Below are positions 38,145 through 50,346 of a stretch of DNA of 64,000 bases, piece by piece. Below the pieces are notes generated by a model. That model was given only the letters and a program-made list of their open reading frames with translations, did no database searches and was not told the DNA's origin. Position numbers and translations under genes: made by a program. This stretch comes from Muscardinus avellanarius. Its lineage: Eukaryota; Chordata; Mammalia; Rodentia; Gliridae. The stretch spans positions 110,010,540 to 110,074,539 of the forward strand of contig OY726564.1 of assembly GCA_963383645.1 (NCBI GenBank), in the 5' to 3' direction. Positions within the stretch are counted from its first letter, which is position 1, and the number at the start of each line of letters is the position of its first letter.

Positions 38145-38505
38145 CATGGTAGTGGGGATTGAACCCAGGGACAGTCTACCTCTGAACTATATCTTCAGTC
38201 CCTCCTTCCTTCTTTCCTTCCTTCCTTCCTCCCTCCCTTCCTTCTTTATTTATTTATTTATTCATTTAGTTATTTACTTATTTATTTATTGTATGGTGCT
38301 GGGGATTGAACCCAGAGTCAGCCTACCTTCAAAGTTATACCCTCAGCCCTGTTTTATTTTTTATTTGAAAACAATAAAATATTTAGTTCTCACTAATTGC
38401 TGAGAGCCTCACTAAGTTGTTGAGGCCGGCTTCAAAACTGTGATCCTCCTGTCTCAGCCTCCCAAGTCCTGGGACTACGGCATGTGATAGCACACCTAGC
38501 TATAG
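38145..38505 (-). mobile_element. nested antisense B1-ID SINEs with TTCC/TTTA runs
   Basis: A truncated reversed ID part (gggattgaacccagggacag) is followed by a ttcc run (38203-38240), a ttta run (38245-38290) and then a complete reversed B1-ID from 'gctggggattgaacccagag' to 'gatagcacacctagct'. Confidence 0.82.
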
Positions 38506-40675
38506 TTTTTTAAATATTAAAATAGTTGAGAGGTATGTCCACTGAATTGTGTTTCTTTGAATTCATAGCTGCCCTGAAACTGGACTGTAAAGATTCCAGG
38601 CTTATAAGGTTACACATGTATTCTTTTGTCTAGTTTAGGTCAATCATATGAAGCACTTTTGGTATGCTTGCTCCTTAGGCTGAAAGCCTTAGTTTCAGTG
38701 AGTTTATGTAACTTGACCAAAGATTTTTGACTGAGGAGCAGTGGAACAGGGTTTGAGTCAGGTGTGCACAACTAGACTGATAACAGCATACTGCCTCCTG
38801 CAGAGGCAGCACTCAGTAAAAAGGGAATATCTGGGGGGAACAGTTAAGGATGTAAAGCAAGCTCGCAGACACAGGAAGTTGCCTGCTCATAGCATAGCTC
38901 TTACTAAGTGAATCTCAGCGACCGTATAGACATGGAAACCTGCTTTCTGCCCATGTGGAGAGCAGAGAGGCAGCTGCAATTTCTCCCCAAATCTGAGAAA
39001 ATTAATGTTAACAGCATAATTCACATTCCCCATCTCTGCTTAAAATAATAAAACATTAAAATAAGATCGAGATTCAAAATAAACCAACACTTAAGACCCG
39101 TATTCAGTAGCATCATGACCAAAATGTACTGTCACTTCACCATCTGTTTTTATTTCCCCACAGCAGTCTCACGGGGCTGGTTCAGTAATCTGCCAGCTGC
39201 CCATCAACCTAGAGCTATTAATTATTTCCTTTCATAATTTTCTAACATCTAAGACCCTTCTGAACTAAGTCTCTACATGCCAAGGATAAGTCATTGTTCG
39301 TGAGACATGGTTCTAAGGCTATTAGGGGCTTTCCATTCCTGAATTTCATCAAACTTATGACCTATTCAAACCATTCCTCCAAAGTCAGAATATGTGCATT
39401 TGGAATGATTTTCCCACAATGATTCCTCTCTCTCTTTCTTAATTTATTATATGCATTATACATACATATTGTACATATTATATATACACATATATAATGT
39501 TTTCTTATCATGACCCAATAACTGCTGCTTCTTGTTTCTTATCTATATGATTTTTTACTGTGGAACTAAAATTGACATTATGCTTTATTCCAAAACTATA
39601 TAAAAATAACAAACTACTTTAAAATACATTTAAAATGTTTCTTCAAATCAAATAATCTGAAAACTAATGAACTAGAACTATATGCTTAGCATGAAACGAA
39701 CTTATCATTGAAAGAGAGGTCTAATAGTGGAATATATTACTTGAGTCAATAAATAATTTAAATACCGCCTTAAATCTAGTATTTAAGTATAGTTAAAATA
39801 ATTTATATATAGTGTTACTTGAGTTGGAGCCTGAGGAAATATGAGTAAACTTTATAGGATCAACTGCAATAGAAACAAAGCAAAATCTGCTTCTAACTTG
39901 AATGAGACTTGAGCCCTTCTGGGGAGACACAGTGTTTGGGGAATGTATGTTTATTTTCAATACAAGACCACTATGTGACTACCAGAAAGAAATGAAGCAA
40001 CCAGAGGTGGCATTAACAAATACTTGTGCACAGAAGGAGGAGGCAATGGGCTCCGTGTATACTGCACAGCCAGACCACATCTGGAGTATTGGATTCCTCT
40101 CTGAGCATTGACCACACAAAGCACGCCAGGTTGGGGTAAATAGGAAAGGGTCTGGAAACCTAATCACATGAGGGGATGTTTGGATTGGAAAGGAGAATAA
40201 TGAAGAGGCATTTGAAATATCTGAGTGCTAGTCAAATAAAACAGGAAAAAATGTATCCTCTGTAGTTTCAGAGCAAGGAAAATGCACTTGATTGAACACG
40301 AGGAAAGTTGAACTCCAGGGTTGGTTCTGCAGAGACATTGTTATATGCCCTTCAATGAATCACTAAGATGCTCAGAGCCTCAGTTTACAAACTGGGAAAA
40401 GGGAGAAGAATTTTATAATAGGGGAAGCCATTTTTAAATAGAATGGTCTGTTTCAAAGGGCATCCTTTACTACTAGGATTATGTAAGCAGAAGCTAAAGG
40501 CCCATTTCTCAGGAACTGGTTGAAGAGATTTCTATGAGTGAGTGAAGTTAGACTTGATGTCACTGTTGACCATGTGCATGAAGGAAGGGGCCAGATCTTC
40601 AGCAGACTCAAGTATGTGGTATGACTGAGTGGTCCATGACTGAATGCATGGACTGTCACATGCATTGGTTTGTTA

Positions 40676-40732
40676 AATGGATGAATGAATGATTAATGGA
40701 TGGATGGATGGATGGATGGATGGATGGATGGA
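40676..40732 (+). repeat. GGAT microsatellite
   Basis: Around 12 ggat/tgaa-type tetranucleotides. Confidence 0.95.
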
Positions 40733-40904
40733 CACTAGGATTTAATGATTCATATCTGGCTCAAGAGAACAAGGGTATCTAGGTTCTTTATAGTATCTGA
40801 AATCTTAATGAAGTCTATATAATTATAGTAATACCCTACTGTATCTTAAGATTCAGGGAAACTAAGGTATTTTTAAATGTACTACTGTTTTTTAACATTT
40901 TTGC

Positions 40905-41840
40905 TTTTAATATGCTTTTATTGGTGCATTATAGTCTCACATCACAAGGTAAATCATATTGACAGTGACATACATACACACAGAACTTGGTGCTCCCCCA
41001 ACTGCCTTCCCAGTACCTCCTGCCCCATACAGAATACTGAGATAGACACTGATATTTTCACATATGTACAAAAAGCTGATGGTAGTAATTCATTCAATGA
41101 AACTCCCTCTTCCCCCACTCCTCCCTTTTAACCACCTCCCTGGCTCCACTAAGTTCCTTCCATTAACTGGAGTCCCTCTGTTATTCCTATTATGCCCTAG
41201 CATCCACATATTAGAGAACACATATGACCTTCCACTTTCTATGACTGGCTAATCTCACTTAACATAATGTTCTCCAGGTCCTTCCATTTTCTTGCAAATG
41301 ACATAAGTTCTTCTTAATTGCTCAGTAGAATTCCATTGTGTGGATATCCCATAATTTTGTAATTCATTCACCTGTTAATGGACACTTAGGTTGGTTCCAT
41401 AATTTGGCTATTGTGAATTGTGCTGCAGCTATGAACATAGACATGCATATATATACATATGCATATATTACTGGTTTTAACCTCTTTGAAAAGATACCCA
41501 GGAGTGGTATGAACAGATCATATGGTCTTATCCATTACCAGTTTTCTAAGGAATCTCAAACTGATTTCAAACAGTGGCTGAACTAACTTGCAATTTCACC
41601 AAAGTTGTAGAAGAGTTCCAATTTCCCCATGTTCTTTGTAGCATTTTAACTTTTTAATGATTGCCATTCTAATTGGGGTTAGATGGGATCTCGGTGCAGT
41701 TTTTATTTGCATCTCCTTGATTCCTAATGATGTTGAACATTTTTTCATGTATTTACTGGCTATTTGTATTCCTTCTTTTGTAAAGTGACTGTTCAATTCA
41801 ATTGCCCATTTCTTGATTGTTATTTTTTGGGGTGTAAAGT
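40905..41840 (-). mobile_element. L1 antisense, ORF2 tail and 3' UTR
   Basis: The reversed L1 end 'tattggtgcattatagtctc' is at 40920. The minus strand then shows ORF2 pieces such as [20 protein letters not shown] and [20 protein letters not shown]. It is moderately decayed and ends near 41835. Confidence 0.88.
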
Positions 41841-42513
41841 AAAATATGGTTGTTCTCTACAGAATTATTGCCGTGTATGCAGATGGGAATGAAGGTCTCT
41901 CATCTAAGAGACCTGTTGATAGTATTCACCAGAAGTGGCAAAAGTGTTGTAGACTGCCTCCCTGTGCACCCAGAATCAAAGTTACCTAGTTATAATGTAT
42001 TGCCAGTGATTCTCCAGGACTAAAAATGCTATGACTTTCTGTTATCCTTTGTGAACTTATCTCTGAAGCACAGATACCTGGAGCTATCTTGCATTCACTT
42101 TGGCTTAGAATATTTTCCTACATTAATTTGTATGCAGAATCCACATGATTGAGCTACTTATCTGACATGATAACATTGCTGTTATGCATGAAGACACAAA
42201 ATTCCTTGGTAACATTAAGTGAAGGTACACTTTAATCTAATGGTTCACTGTGAAATTCTAGAGCACTAACTTTACCACTTCCGGCTATATAAAGTGCCTG
42301 TTAGTTAAGACATCTATGACTCTGTTTATTTTCCTCATAATTACAGCAAATGTTAAATGATATCATTTATAGTGCCAGGCATATAATAGATATGTTAAAT
42401 GTTATTGCTATTATTTTAAGTTATATGTTTTAGGATATTAAGCTCACAAAAATAATACACTGAGATACCTCTAAAAATAAGAAATAATACTAGGCATAAA
42501 CTCCCAAACTCAC

Positions 42514-42605
42514 CCGCACAGTTGAAGCCTTTCTCTAGTTCACATGTCCTTGAACATCCATCCCCATTCAACAGGTCTCCATCATCACACTCTTCTCCAA
42601 GGCTC
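42514..42605 (-). CDS. PAPPA2: PAPPA2 exon f: CDDGD/GDGCS cysteine repeat
   Basis: The exon has 92 nt: one base, 30 codons, one base. It encodes [20 protein letters not shown] followed by [14 protein letters not shown] (from the previous exon), then CDDGD, GDGCS, C and FNC is the signature of the short disulphide repeat found in pappalysins and many secreted bacterial and eukaryotic proteins (DUF4215 / Myxococcus-type Cys-rich repeat). The acceptor tattctag is weak in pyrimidines; the donor is G|gtgagt. The following Gly codon is split G|GG. Confidence 0.94.
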
Positions 42606-43389
42606 CTAGAATACACATACATACACAAATTTTTTTTTTATTTAGCTACCATCATTGTAATTTTTTAAAAGTTCCAAATTATATATTAAAAAGTGTAAGC
42701 TGGGTAAAAGTAGGAGCTAAAATTATTTTACAAAATAAAAATCAAACACATAGACATTAAAATAGATAAAATTTAAACAAAAATTTTTTGTTGCCAGGTC
42801 CAATGGGTTTGTGGAAACTCCTGAAAGTCATGTAGCTCATGGCTCAGAAAGATCTAGTATCTCCTCATGAGACTCATGATAGTGTTTCTAGTAGAGCCCT
42901 AAGCTTAGAATGTCTACAATCCCGAAGATAAATGGAGTCATAGAAATAGTTGATTTCTAACTTGAAATCTGCTAAATGCATTAGTTTTAATTGGTTACAA
43001 AATTGGTAACATCGCTATAATTTATACACTAATTGCCAATTATCTGAAATAGAAATCCCATTTATAATAGCTACACAAAGATAAAACATCTAGGCATAAA
43101 TTTAACTAAATAGTTGAAAGGTCTCTACAATAAATATGTGTGTCTCCCGAATGCTGGGATTATAAGCATGTACCACCACACCTGGCTAAAAAATTTAAAG
43201 CATTGATGAAATAAACTGAAAAGAAAACACAAGCAAAAAAATGAAAAAACAATTCTGTTCATGGATTAGAAGAATCAATCTTGTTAAACCGTCCATACTA
43301 TTCAAAGTAATATACAGATCCAATGCAAACTGAATGGAAATACCAATGAATTAGGAAAATAATATAAAATGTATCTGAAACCATACATG

Positions 43390-43441
<52 letters not shown>

Positions 43442-43522
43442 CCTAATAACCAAAGTAATCATACAATCATACAAAAGAACAAAGCAGGAGGCATTATACC
43501 TTCTGACTTCAAAATACATTAC

Positions 43523-43716
43523 GACAGGCATGGTGGTACATGCCTGTAATCCCAGTATTTAGGGGGCTGAGATAGTATAATTACAAGTTCATCACCAGCT
43601 TCAGCAACTTAGAAAGGCCCTCACTCAGCAACTTAGTGAGGCCCTGTTTCAAAATAAAAAATTAAAAAATAGAGCTGAGAGTGTAATGTAGCTCAGAGGT
43701 AGAATCCCCCGGTGTT
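43523..43716 (+). mobile_element. B1-ID SINE
   Basis: It starts acaggcatggtggtacatgc and ends in an ID part 'gtagctcagaggtagaatcc', inserted in the old L1. Confidence 0.88.
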
Positions 43717-44181
43717 CAATATTAGTATAAAAACTGACACATAAACCAGTGAAACAGAATTGAAATATCAGAAGTAAACCCATGCCATCTATGAGCCAAC
43801 TGGTTTTTCATAAAGGTGTTAAAAACACATATTAGAGGAAGGACTTTCAAAAAGTTCTTGGAAAATTGCACGTCCACATGCAGAAGAATGAAATTAGAAC
43901 TACTTACAAAAATCAACTCCAAAAGGATTAAAGATTTAAATATAAGGCCTGAAAATATGAAACTACTAGAAGAAAACATAGGGAAATAATTCAGGATTGT
44001 TGGAATAGACATGAATTTTGTGGACAGGCCACCAAAGTACAGGAGATGAAAGTAACATAGACAAATCAGGCTACATCCCACTAAAAGGCTTCTGCAAAGC
44101 TAATGAGGCAGTCAACAGAGTTAAGGTGCGTCCTACAGAATGGAAGAAAATATGTGCAAACTAGTCACTTAACAAGGGGTT

Positions 44182-44414
44182 AATATCCAGAATACAAGCC
44201 AGGCATGGACACGTACATTTGTAATTCCAGTATTCGGGAGTCTGAGACCAGAGGATCACAGTTCGCGGACAGCCTCAGCTACTTAGTGAGGCCCTCTGCA
44301 ACTTAGTGAGACCTGTTTCAAAATAAAGAATAAAAAAATAGGACTGGGGATGTAGCTCGGAGTTCGAATGCCTCTGGGTTCCATCCCCAGACACACACAA
44401 AATATCCAGAATAC
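44182..44414 (+). mobile_element. B1-ID SINE with TSD inside L1
   Basis: aatatccagaatac at 44182-44195 recurs at 44401-44414. The element between them starts aagccaggcatggacacgt and ends ggttccatccccagacac. The L1 reading resumes after it, proving the insertion is younger. Confidence 0.93.
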
Positions 44415-44917
44415 GTAAGGAATTCTAAAAACTCAATACTTTCAGGGGTCAAATAAGCAGTTGATTACTCAAATCACATACTAGTTAGTGAAATCACATA
44501 GCTGGTTAGTGACATCACACACCCAGTTGGTGGTATAGGGCCAATCATTGGTCCAAAAAATGTCTGCTTTCAGCATTATTTAACAAGTAGCCTTCTTCTG
44601 CATAAATTTCTTCCTTGAATCATTGCACCATGGTTCTTCTCTGTGGCCTTCCAGGAGCGCCCAGAAAATCAGCCCCAATATCTCAATTTTTTGGGATGGG
44701 CTCAAAATAAAACAGGTCCCTCTAACTATGTCCAAGTGTCAGTGACTTTTCAAGATCAATACCAGTTCCCAGATTTCTTAAATTCAATCCTCGAATCATG
44801 TAATGCTTTGCCGCCTACATTTCCAAACAGGTCAACCTCAAACTGAAGGCTGAGTCTTTTGGTGAGGGCCACATTAGAGAATTCCAGCTCACACATGACC
44901 ACACACAGGATACTCAC

Positions 44918-45046
44918 CCTGTCACCTTCCCATCCCCGCAGTAAGGAGCTCCATGAACATGGTACAGCGGAGGTGAAGCTTCTCCCACTTCTGCTCCAGC
45001 TTCAGCTTGAACTTGGTACTGATACATCTGCCCAGGCATGACCTCC
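44918..45046 (-). CDS. PAPPA2: PAPPA2 exon e: FnIII-like strand and start of Cys-rich repeat
   Basis: The exon has 129 nt: one base, 42 codons, two bases. The acceptor is tggtttccacag and the donor is GG|gtgagt. It encodes [17 protein letters not shown], then [20 protein letters not shown]. The [17 protein letters not shown] pattern resembles the end of a fibronectin-type-III-like fold (inference). CGDGK opens the cysteine-rich repeat that continues in the next exon. Codon phase joins C-terminally through GG|G to the EECDDGD exon. Confidence 0.95.
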
Positions 45047-46339
45047 CTGTGGAAACCAGTGGCTTAGTGACCACAACATACACAAAGTGAGGTATGCCTG
45101 TGGTCTTTTGTGAATATTATACAGTAGTTTAAGGGAACATAAATGATAAACATGATGCATTGTCTGACACAAAGATTAGAGCACAGTCTTACAAAGCCAC
45201 TATGCTTGAAACCGTATTTATCTCTGTATTCCCCTTATGTTTCATAGAGTAGAAGTGCCCTTAAGAGGGTGCTTAATTAACACTAAATATAATAGTTCCT
45301 AGACAACCTAGGAGAATGGTATGTTGAGTGTGTCTCAACCAAATTAAAACAGGACAGCTATTGAAATACAGGGTTCTATAACTTCAAAGTAATAAGAGCA
45401 ACTTAAGATGAGGTCAGAGTCCTGAGTCTATAGATCTTGATTTTCTTATCTCTGAAGAAACCTGTCTTAATGAGACTAAATCATCAGGGGTAAGAGCAAC
45501 TTCTCATAGAAGGACGTAAGAACACCTCCCCTCGCCATTCAGGGAATGCAAAAAAAAAAAAAAACAATTCATAGTTAGAAATGAACTCCATTGCTTTCTG
45601 CCTCCATATACCCAGAATGGAGCTGCACCACATAACATAATAGGTGCAGGAGGTTTATCAGACTCTAGAACCCAAGTGGACTGATCACTTAGAAAGTGTG
45701 AGAGACATTTGGAAGGGAAAAGGGCTCTTGAGGGGAGTTGCTGCTGTCAAAGAAAATCTGCCCTCAGCTTAATTCTGTCCAGTGTTTGCCGGGATTGGAA
45801 AACTACGACCAAAGTAAAACAACAACAGGACTTACATGGGAGGAAGGGATCGCAAAGAATTGTTTGGGCTGCTATCAGTAGCCACCACAAATCTGCCCAA
45901 ATCCTCATTTTCTTAACACACGTTTACTCAACCACAAAGTGTCACCTCCCTCACCTGATGTAGCCAGCAAGCAGAAAATGCTTTGAGGTTTCAAAATGTC
46001 TTTAAAGCCCTCTCTACTGGCCTTGGGGCATGTTAATACAAAAAAAAAACCCCAAAATATTAAAGACTTTTAAATTTCCAGATTAGTTTTCCTTTAGGGA
46101 GGAAGCAGTCCCCTCATGATAGTGCCAGAGATTTACTAAAGCAAAACCTATCTCATATCTCAATTGACGCTGATGGTTTCCTTTAACAGAGTGGTTTCTG
46201 TAGGACTTTTTGTCTAGCCAGGCGTAAAAGTTGTACACCATTCTGTGGCTGGGCAAAGAACTGAAGAGAAATGCCAGCATGTGTTTACTCTTCCTGGGGG
46301 AAAAAACTTAGCAACAAGTCTTTAATGCTCTGAGATTGT

Positions 46340-46520
46340 AAAAGGCAGTGTATTGCTGAAGAAAGAGGAGGAAAATGAGATTCAATTGGAAAATTTGATT
46401 TTAATCCTGAGTCTGTTATTTACTAGCCAACCAAATTAAAGATAAGCTTCAATTTTCTGTCTATAAAATAGGGTACTATTGGCCTCAAATATTTATATGT
46501 GTGTGCAATTAAATAAAAAG
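46340..46520 (-). repeat. MIR-like remnant
   Basis: 'taatcctgagtctgttattt', 'actagccaaccaaattaaag', 'ttctgtctataaaataggg' match the reversed MIR order. Confidence 0.6.
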
Positions 46521-46699
46521 TCACATTAGCTGCCCTATTAGAGAAACTTAAAAATAATATATTTTTCAAAAAAATCTATCCTGTGTTCTATCTTCCCTTT
46601 TGTATCAGCTATTTGATCATTCTCACACCATCTAGTTTTAATTAAGAGAGTAAACATGAAAAGAGAACTATACTGGAACTCAAGGTGAACATTTTTTCT

Positions 46700-47195
46700 T
46701 TCATTTTGTTGTTTCAATAAATGACTGAATGCCCCTCCCATCCAGAATGTGCCCCTTCCTGAGATGACTACAACTTTCCCCATCAAAAGGAAGCATCTAT
46801 TTCACCACCCTCTGAATCTGAAATTGTGTGTGTGACTTGCTTGGGCTAGTGGAACATTATCTTGAGTGAAAGAGAGCAGAGATCTGAAAGTGTGGGGAAC
46901 GTGGGCTTGCCCTCCCTGATTCTGGGAACCTTTCCACCACCAGAAGAAACAGCCCAGGCTAGGGCTCTAGAGGCCAGGGGGAAGAGGCCCTCATCTTCCC
47001 GCCATGCCAGCTGTCCCAGCTGAGGCTTCCAATATGTGCATGAGGTCATCCCAGGCCATCTGGCTCCGGCCAAGCCAGTCCAGACAAGAACACCCAGCCC
47101 ACCCGGAGAATCAAGAGAAGTCATGTTTGTTGTTTTAACCCACTACATTTTGTGATGGTTTCTTATGCAGCAAAAACAAACTGATACAGCATTTC
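46700..47195 (+). mobile_element. MLT1-like solo LTR
   Basis: The end is typical of MLT1: 'tttgttgttttaacccacta', 'ttgtgatggtttcttatgca' and 'gcaaaaacaaactgatacag'. The body contains 'gtgacttgcttgggctagtg'. Confidence 0.7.
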
Positions 47196-47394
47196 TGATA
47201 AAACTTTGTTTTACCCTTGTTCTGCCCTTAGGGCAGTCTCAGGGGAAATTTATGAGACAGAAGGGAATTAGTCTTTGGAGATACCAGCCTCCCAGTGCAG
47301 AAACTAAATTCTTTGTAAGAAATCACCTTATCTTGGTTTGTGTCTCCAGCACTGAATTCTTATTGTGTCAGGAATGCAGCAGAACTCACTGAAT

Positions 47395-47445
47395 AGGGGG
47401 AGAGAGGAGAGAGAGAGAGGAGAGAGAGGGAGAGAGAGGGAGAGA

Positions 47446-47497
<52 letters not shown>

Positions 47498-47620
47498 AAG
47501 AAGAAGAAGAAGAAGAAGAAGAAGAAGAAGAAGAAGAAGAAGAAGAAGAAGAAGAAGAAGATGGAGGAGGAGGAGGAGGAGGAGGAGGAGGAGGAGGAGG
47601 AAAGGAAGGAGAAGAGAAGG
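47395..47620 (+). repeat. polypurine tract: GGGAGA, GA, GAA and GGA blocks
   Basis: 226 nt of purines on the plus strand with one pyrimidine (T at 47562): 167 uninterrupted purines, then 58. Blocks in order: gggaga-type units, ga repeat, gaa repeat, gga repeat. The PAPPA2 pre-mRNA strand is polypyrimidine here. The open frames across it (Glu-rich, Ser/Phe-rich) are repeat artefacts. Confidence 0.96.
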
Positions 47621-48186
47621 TGGTGGAGGAAAAGTAGGAAGAAAGAGAAGAATGACAATAATGATGTTGAGGAAAGGAACGGATAAAAGAGAAAGGAGAC
47701 TTGGAAGAGCAGAGAAAAAGGAGGGGGAGGGAGAAACAAGAAAGGGGGAAGAAGGTAGCCTGTGATCTGTCTGCTTAGCAATGGAAGAGTCGAGTGTAAC
47801 TTTTGCATGTTGTAGGAACCATGACAGATTGTTACAAAGCTACAGCAGGAAATCAGAAAGTAAATTGTCATCAGACAGAAGACTCTTTTTCTGAGAAACT
47901 TATCCTCCTCAATTACAGTCCGTCCAGCTGAAAGACCTCAGCCATTAAGCTTGTTTCTATAATGAGAATTATGACATCAGCACTCAGAACACCTGCTCGG
48001 CCCTTTCTGGGAAATGGTTAACTTCATATCAGACATGCCACTTTAGAATAAGATCCTCTTTGAGAGTCTAAACATTTCTCCAACTCTGGGAATACCAGAA
48101 CATTGAAACAAAAAAATAGAGGAAATTAAGTACCCCCCAAGACCCCGGGGATCCCCAGGCTTTGGAAGGCCTCACTGCCAACTCAC

Positions 48187-48676
48187 GTGTCCATGAACTT
48201 CCTGCGAGGGTCTGTCACCACCATGGGTAAGCCACTGGCAAAAGGGGGATCCCGGAGAACCTGGTACTTCACAGGTCTGCAGCCAGAGCACAGGGGACTA
48301 CGGGGCTGAGAAGTCAGGAGGGCTGCATCAATTTCCATCCGCTCATCAAAGGTGTAGACTTTCACCCCTGTGACCTTCCCATCCACGTGCAGCTTGATGG
48401 TGAGCGGGGTGTCGCAGAAGGTGTCTAAGGGGCCCAGGTGCACAGACTTCTGGTTTTCCAGCAAGATCTCTGTGTCAAAGAGTGCCTGGGAGGAGCTGGT
48501 GGAGAGGTAAGTGACCCAGAGGGTAAGGGTATCCGCTTGCACGGGATGCTGGAAGAGCAGCTCCAGGCTGCAGCCTTCCGCAGGGCATGGCACCGTCATG
48601 TTCATGTGGTACAGGTGGAGCTCAGGACTCCAGGCCTGCAGGCTAGGCTCACAGGGCTGATCCACATCAGGAGGCC
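48187..48676 (-). CDS. PAPPA2: PAPPA2 exon d: large central exon
   Basis: This is the largest exon in the window, 490 nt: two bases, 162 codons, two bases. It begins [10 protein letters not shown] and ends RRKFMD plus a split Thr codon. The acceptor is atcttcccag and the donor is AC|gtgagt. The protein part has alternating hydrophobic strands ([48 protein letters not shown]), consistent with a beta-rich domain. It has an NMT sequon early in the exon and a Cys cluster (PLCSGCRP) near the end. Identity to human PAPPA2 is high from memory, and there are no stops. The exon is somewhat GC-rich compared with the AT-rich introns. A long open frame on the opposite strand is only a shadow. Confidence 0.97.
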
Positions 48677-50174
48677 CTGGGAAGATGAGCAGACAGACAC
48701 ATCAGGAACCACCATTAAAAATATCAAAACGAACAGTCCATATCAGTGGCCAGGATGGAGAATGAAGGAGGGAGGAGTTTGCTATTCCTACAGATGGGAG
48801 TCAGCTTAGTGGGTTATGTCTCAAGTTCTACTAAGGACAAAGCATACAAATAAAAAGTGTGATGCCCCTTATCACTGGACGTGGTGCCCTTTCACAAGAG
48901 AACCCAGCAGGCTACTGGGAAAGGGGCCACCAGATCCATGGGCCCCATGCAGAGAAGTTAATGCATGTCCTCAGAGAACCATGGAGCAGAGGAGAATTAT
49001 ATATGCATACTTCATAGTAACTGATGATAGATCAATGCTTCTGAAGGCCAGTGTTGACCTCAGGCTGTCACTATCCTCTGTAGTGCTTTTCACAAAACTT
49101 CTCCCAACCCCTAACATCCCACCATGGCACCCCAACACCTTGGCTGTGGGCCAGACTTCCAACCCAGAGGCTGCTATCTTCCTTACAGTTCAGATGTGTA
49201 TGAGTGGAGAGGTCACTACAGGGAGGAAATCACAGGCAGAAAACAGAAACATGTATAAATAAGGGGAAAACTGGAGCTTCTATAACAAGCAAAATGTAAT
49301 GGGGAAAATAAAAGATCACAAATATATTAAAGTCAGCTCTGTGGAAAAAATTCATATGAAGTGGTTTTGTTTTATCACATAAAGGGAATTGAAAAGAAAG
49401 TGTTGAATTGGAGATCAGCAGAGTTAGGTGCCAAGTGGCATCATCCCAGGAGCCGTGTGGCTGAGGCAGGCACAGTTTTCTGATCCTCAATCTAACACAT
49501 TTGAGTGTTTTTTTCCTCACTGATCATTAGGGGGGAAGCAAAGGCTGAGATGATGCTTAGGTAAGCGCTGACGATGAGAAGAACCGAGGCCGTTCATCCA
49601 GAGCAGCTCAAAGTCACATCAAAGCACGCTCTGGATCAGAGCTAGGAGGAGTCATGCTGAAATCTGCCTTGTGGCCCTGAGATACATACGTGAGTGAGTT
49701 GACTGTTAGAGAAGTTGGAGGAGGGACAGGAAAGACATAACGAAAAACATCTTTCCTCTCACAGAGCTTAGATCATATCCAAAGCACAACCAGTACCAGT
49801 GATTAATAGACTCATAAAATAGCAGAGATGAGAACGATCAGGGTGGACACCTAGTCCACCCTGCCCCCACCCAGCCTGCTCAGCCAGCCTGTGTTCCCTG
49901 CAGTGTGTTCTGTTATTCTCCTGATATGGAGGAGTAGATCAGCTTACACCCCTGTGACGAAGCTGCTCCAGGGACAAGGAGGCATATGTAACCCTTCTGG
50001 CCTTTGTGCCATCCCGAAGTCCTCCAGAGTTCAGAGGACTCCTTGATTCCTCTCTGCTGTATGATGATCTCGGCTTGGTCACAACCATGGAGCCTCCACA
50101 CCTTGTACAGATGAGACATTTGGTACACAGATGCACCAGGCAGCCATTCCAAGTCCCTGGAGATATCCAGCAAC

Positions 50175-50176
<2 letters not shown>

Positions 50177-50221
<45 letters not shown>

Positions 50222-50223
50222 AA
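50177..50223 (+). repeat. CA microsatellite
   Basis: About 23 ca units, directly joined to the palindromic tract at 50225-50246. Confidence 0.95.
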
Positions 50224-50224
50224 G

Positions 50225-50246
50225 TGTGCACATGCGCATGTGCACA
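50225..50246. repeat. 22-bp perfect palindrome, alternating purine-pyrimidine
   Basis: The core tgcacatgcgcatgtgca (50227-50244) is its own reverse complement, and the pairing extends two bases each side. Purines and pyrimidines alternate throughout, as in the adjoining CA run. Confidence 0.95.
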
Positions 50247-50346
50247 TGTGCAGTGTGGTCTCCACCAGGCCACTACTCCATCCTTTACCTCCATTCCCAT
50301 TCTCAGTGGCCTTCAAGAGAGAAATAAAAAGGTCATAGTACTTTAC

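Larger units (their letters stand above)
37680..42513 (-). other. PAPPA2: PAPPA2 intron f-g
   Basis: A 4834-bp intron. It contains a CA repeat (37810-37853), two antisense SINE pieces around TTCC/TTTA repeats (38145-38505), a GGAT repeat (40676-40732) and an antisense L1 (40905-41840). The stretch 38510-40330 is AT-rich with no recognised element apart from a TA-rich patch near 39440-39500. Confidence 0.9.
43040..44530 (+). mobile_element. old L1 ORF2 fragment hosting SINEs
   Basis: ORF2 landmarks run in sense across several insertions: 'cacaaagataaaacatctag', 'ttcatggattagaagaatc', 'gtgaaacagaattgaaatat', 'aaaatcaactccaaaagga', 'ggcttctgcaaagctaatga'. SINEs interrupt it at 43143-43187, 43523-43716 and 44196-44400, and a CA run at 43390-43440. 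Confidence 0.75.
42606..44917 (-). other. PAPPA2: PAPPA2 intron e-f
   Basis: A 2312-bp intron, mostly an old L1 ORF2 fragment in the plus orientation (about 43040-44530) broken by SINEs and a CA repeat. The 44530-44917 and 42606-43040 ends show nothing recognised. Confidence 0.9.
45047..48186 (-). other. PAPPA2: PAPPA2 intron d-e
   Basis: A 3140-bp intron with a MIR-like remnant (46340-46520), an MLT1-like LTR (46700-47195) and a long polypurine tract (47395-47620) with degenerate purine-rich flank to about 47760. The part 45050-46330 has only a short A-run near 45550. Confidence 0.9.
48677..50346 (-). other. PAPPA2: PAPPA2 intron c-d
   Basis: A 1670-bp intron. Close to exon c it carries a CA repeat joined to a palindromic alternating purine-pyrimidine tract (50177-50246). 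The rest (48680-50170) holds nothing recognised. Confidence 0.9.

Noticed and set aside
47386..47871. Ser/Phe-rich and Glu/Gly-rich open frames
   Set aside because: Products of the polypurine/polypyrimidine tract only.
48438..48809. 123-codon plus-strand open frame
   Set aside because: Antisense shadow of PAPPA2 exon d.
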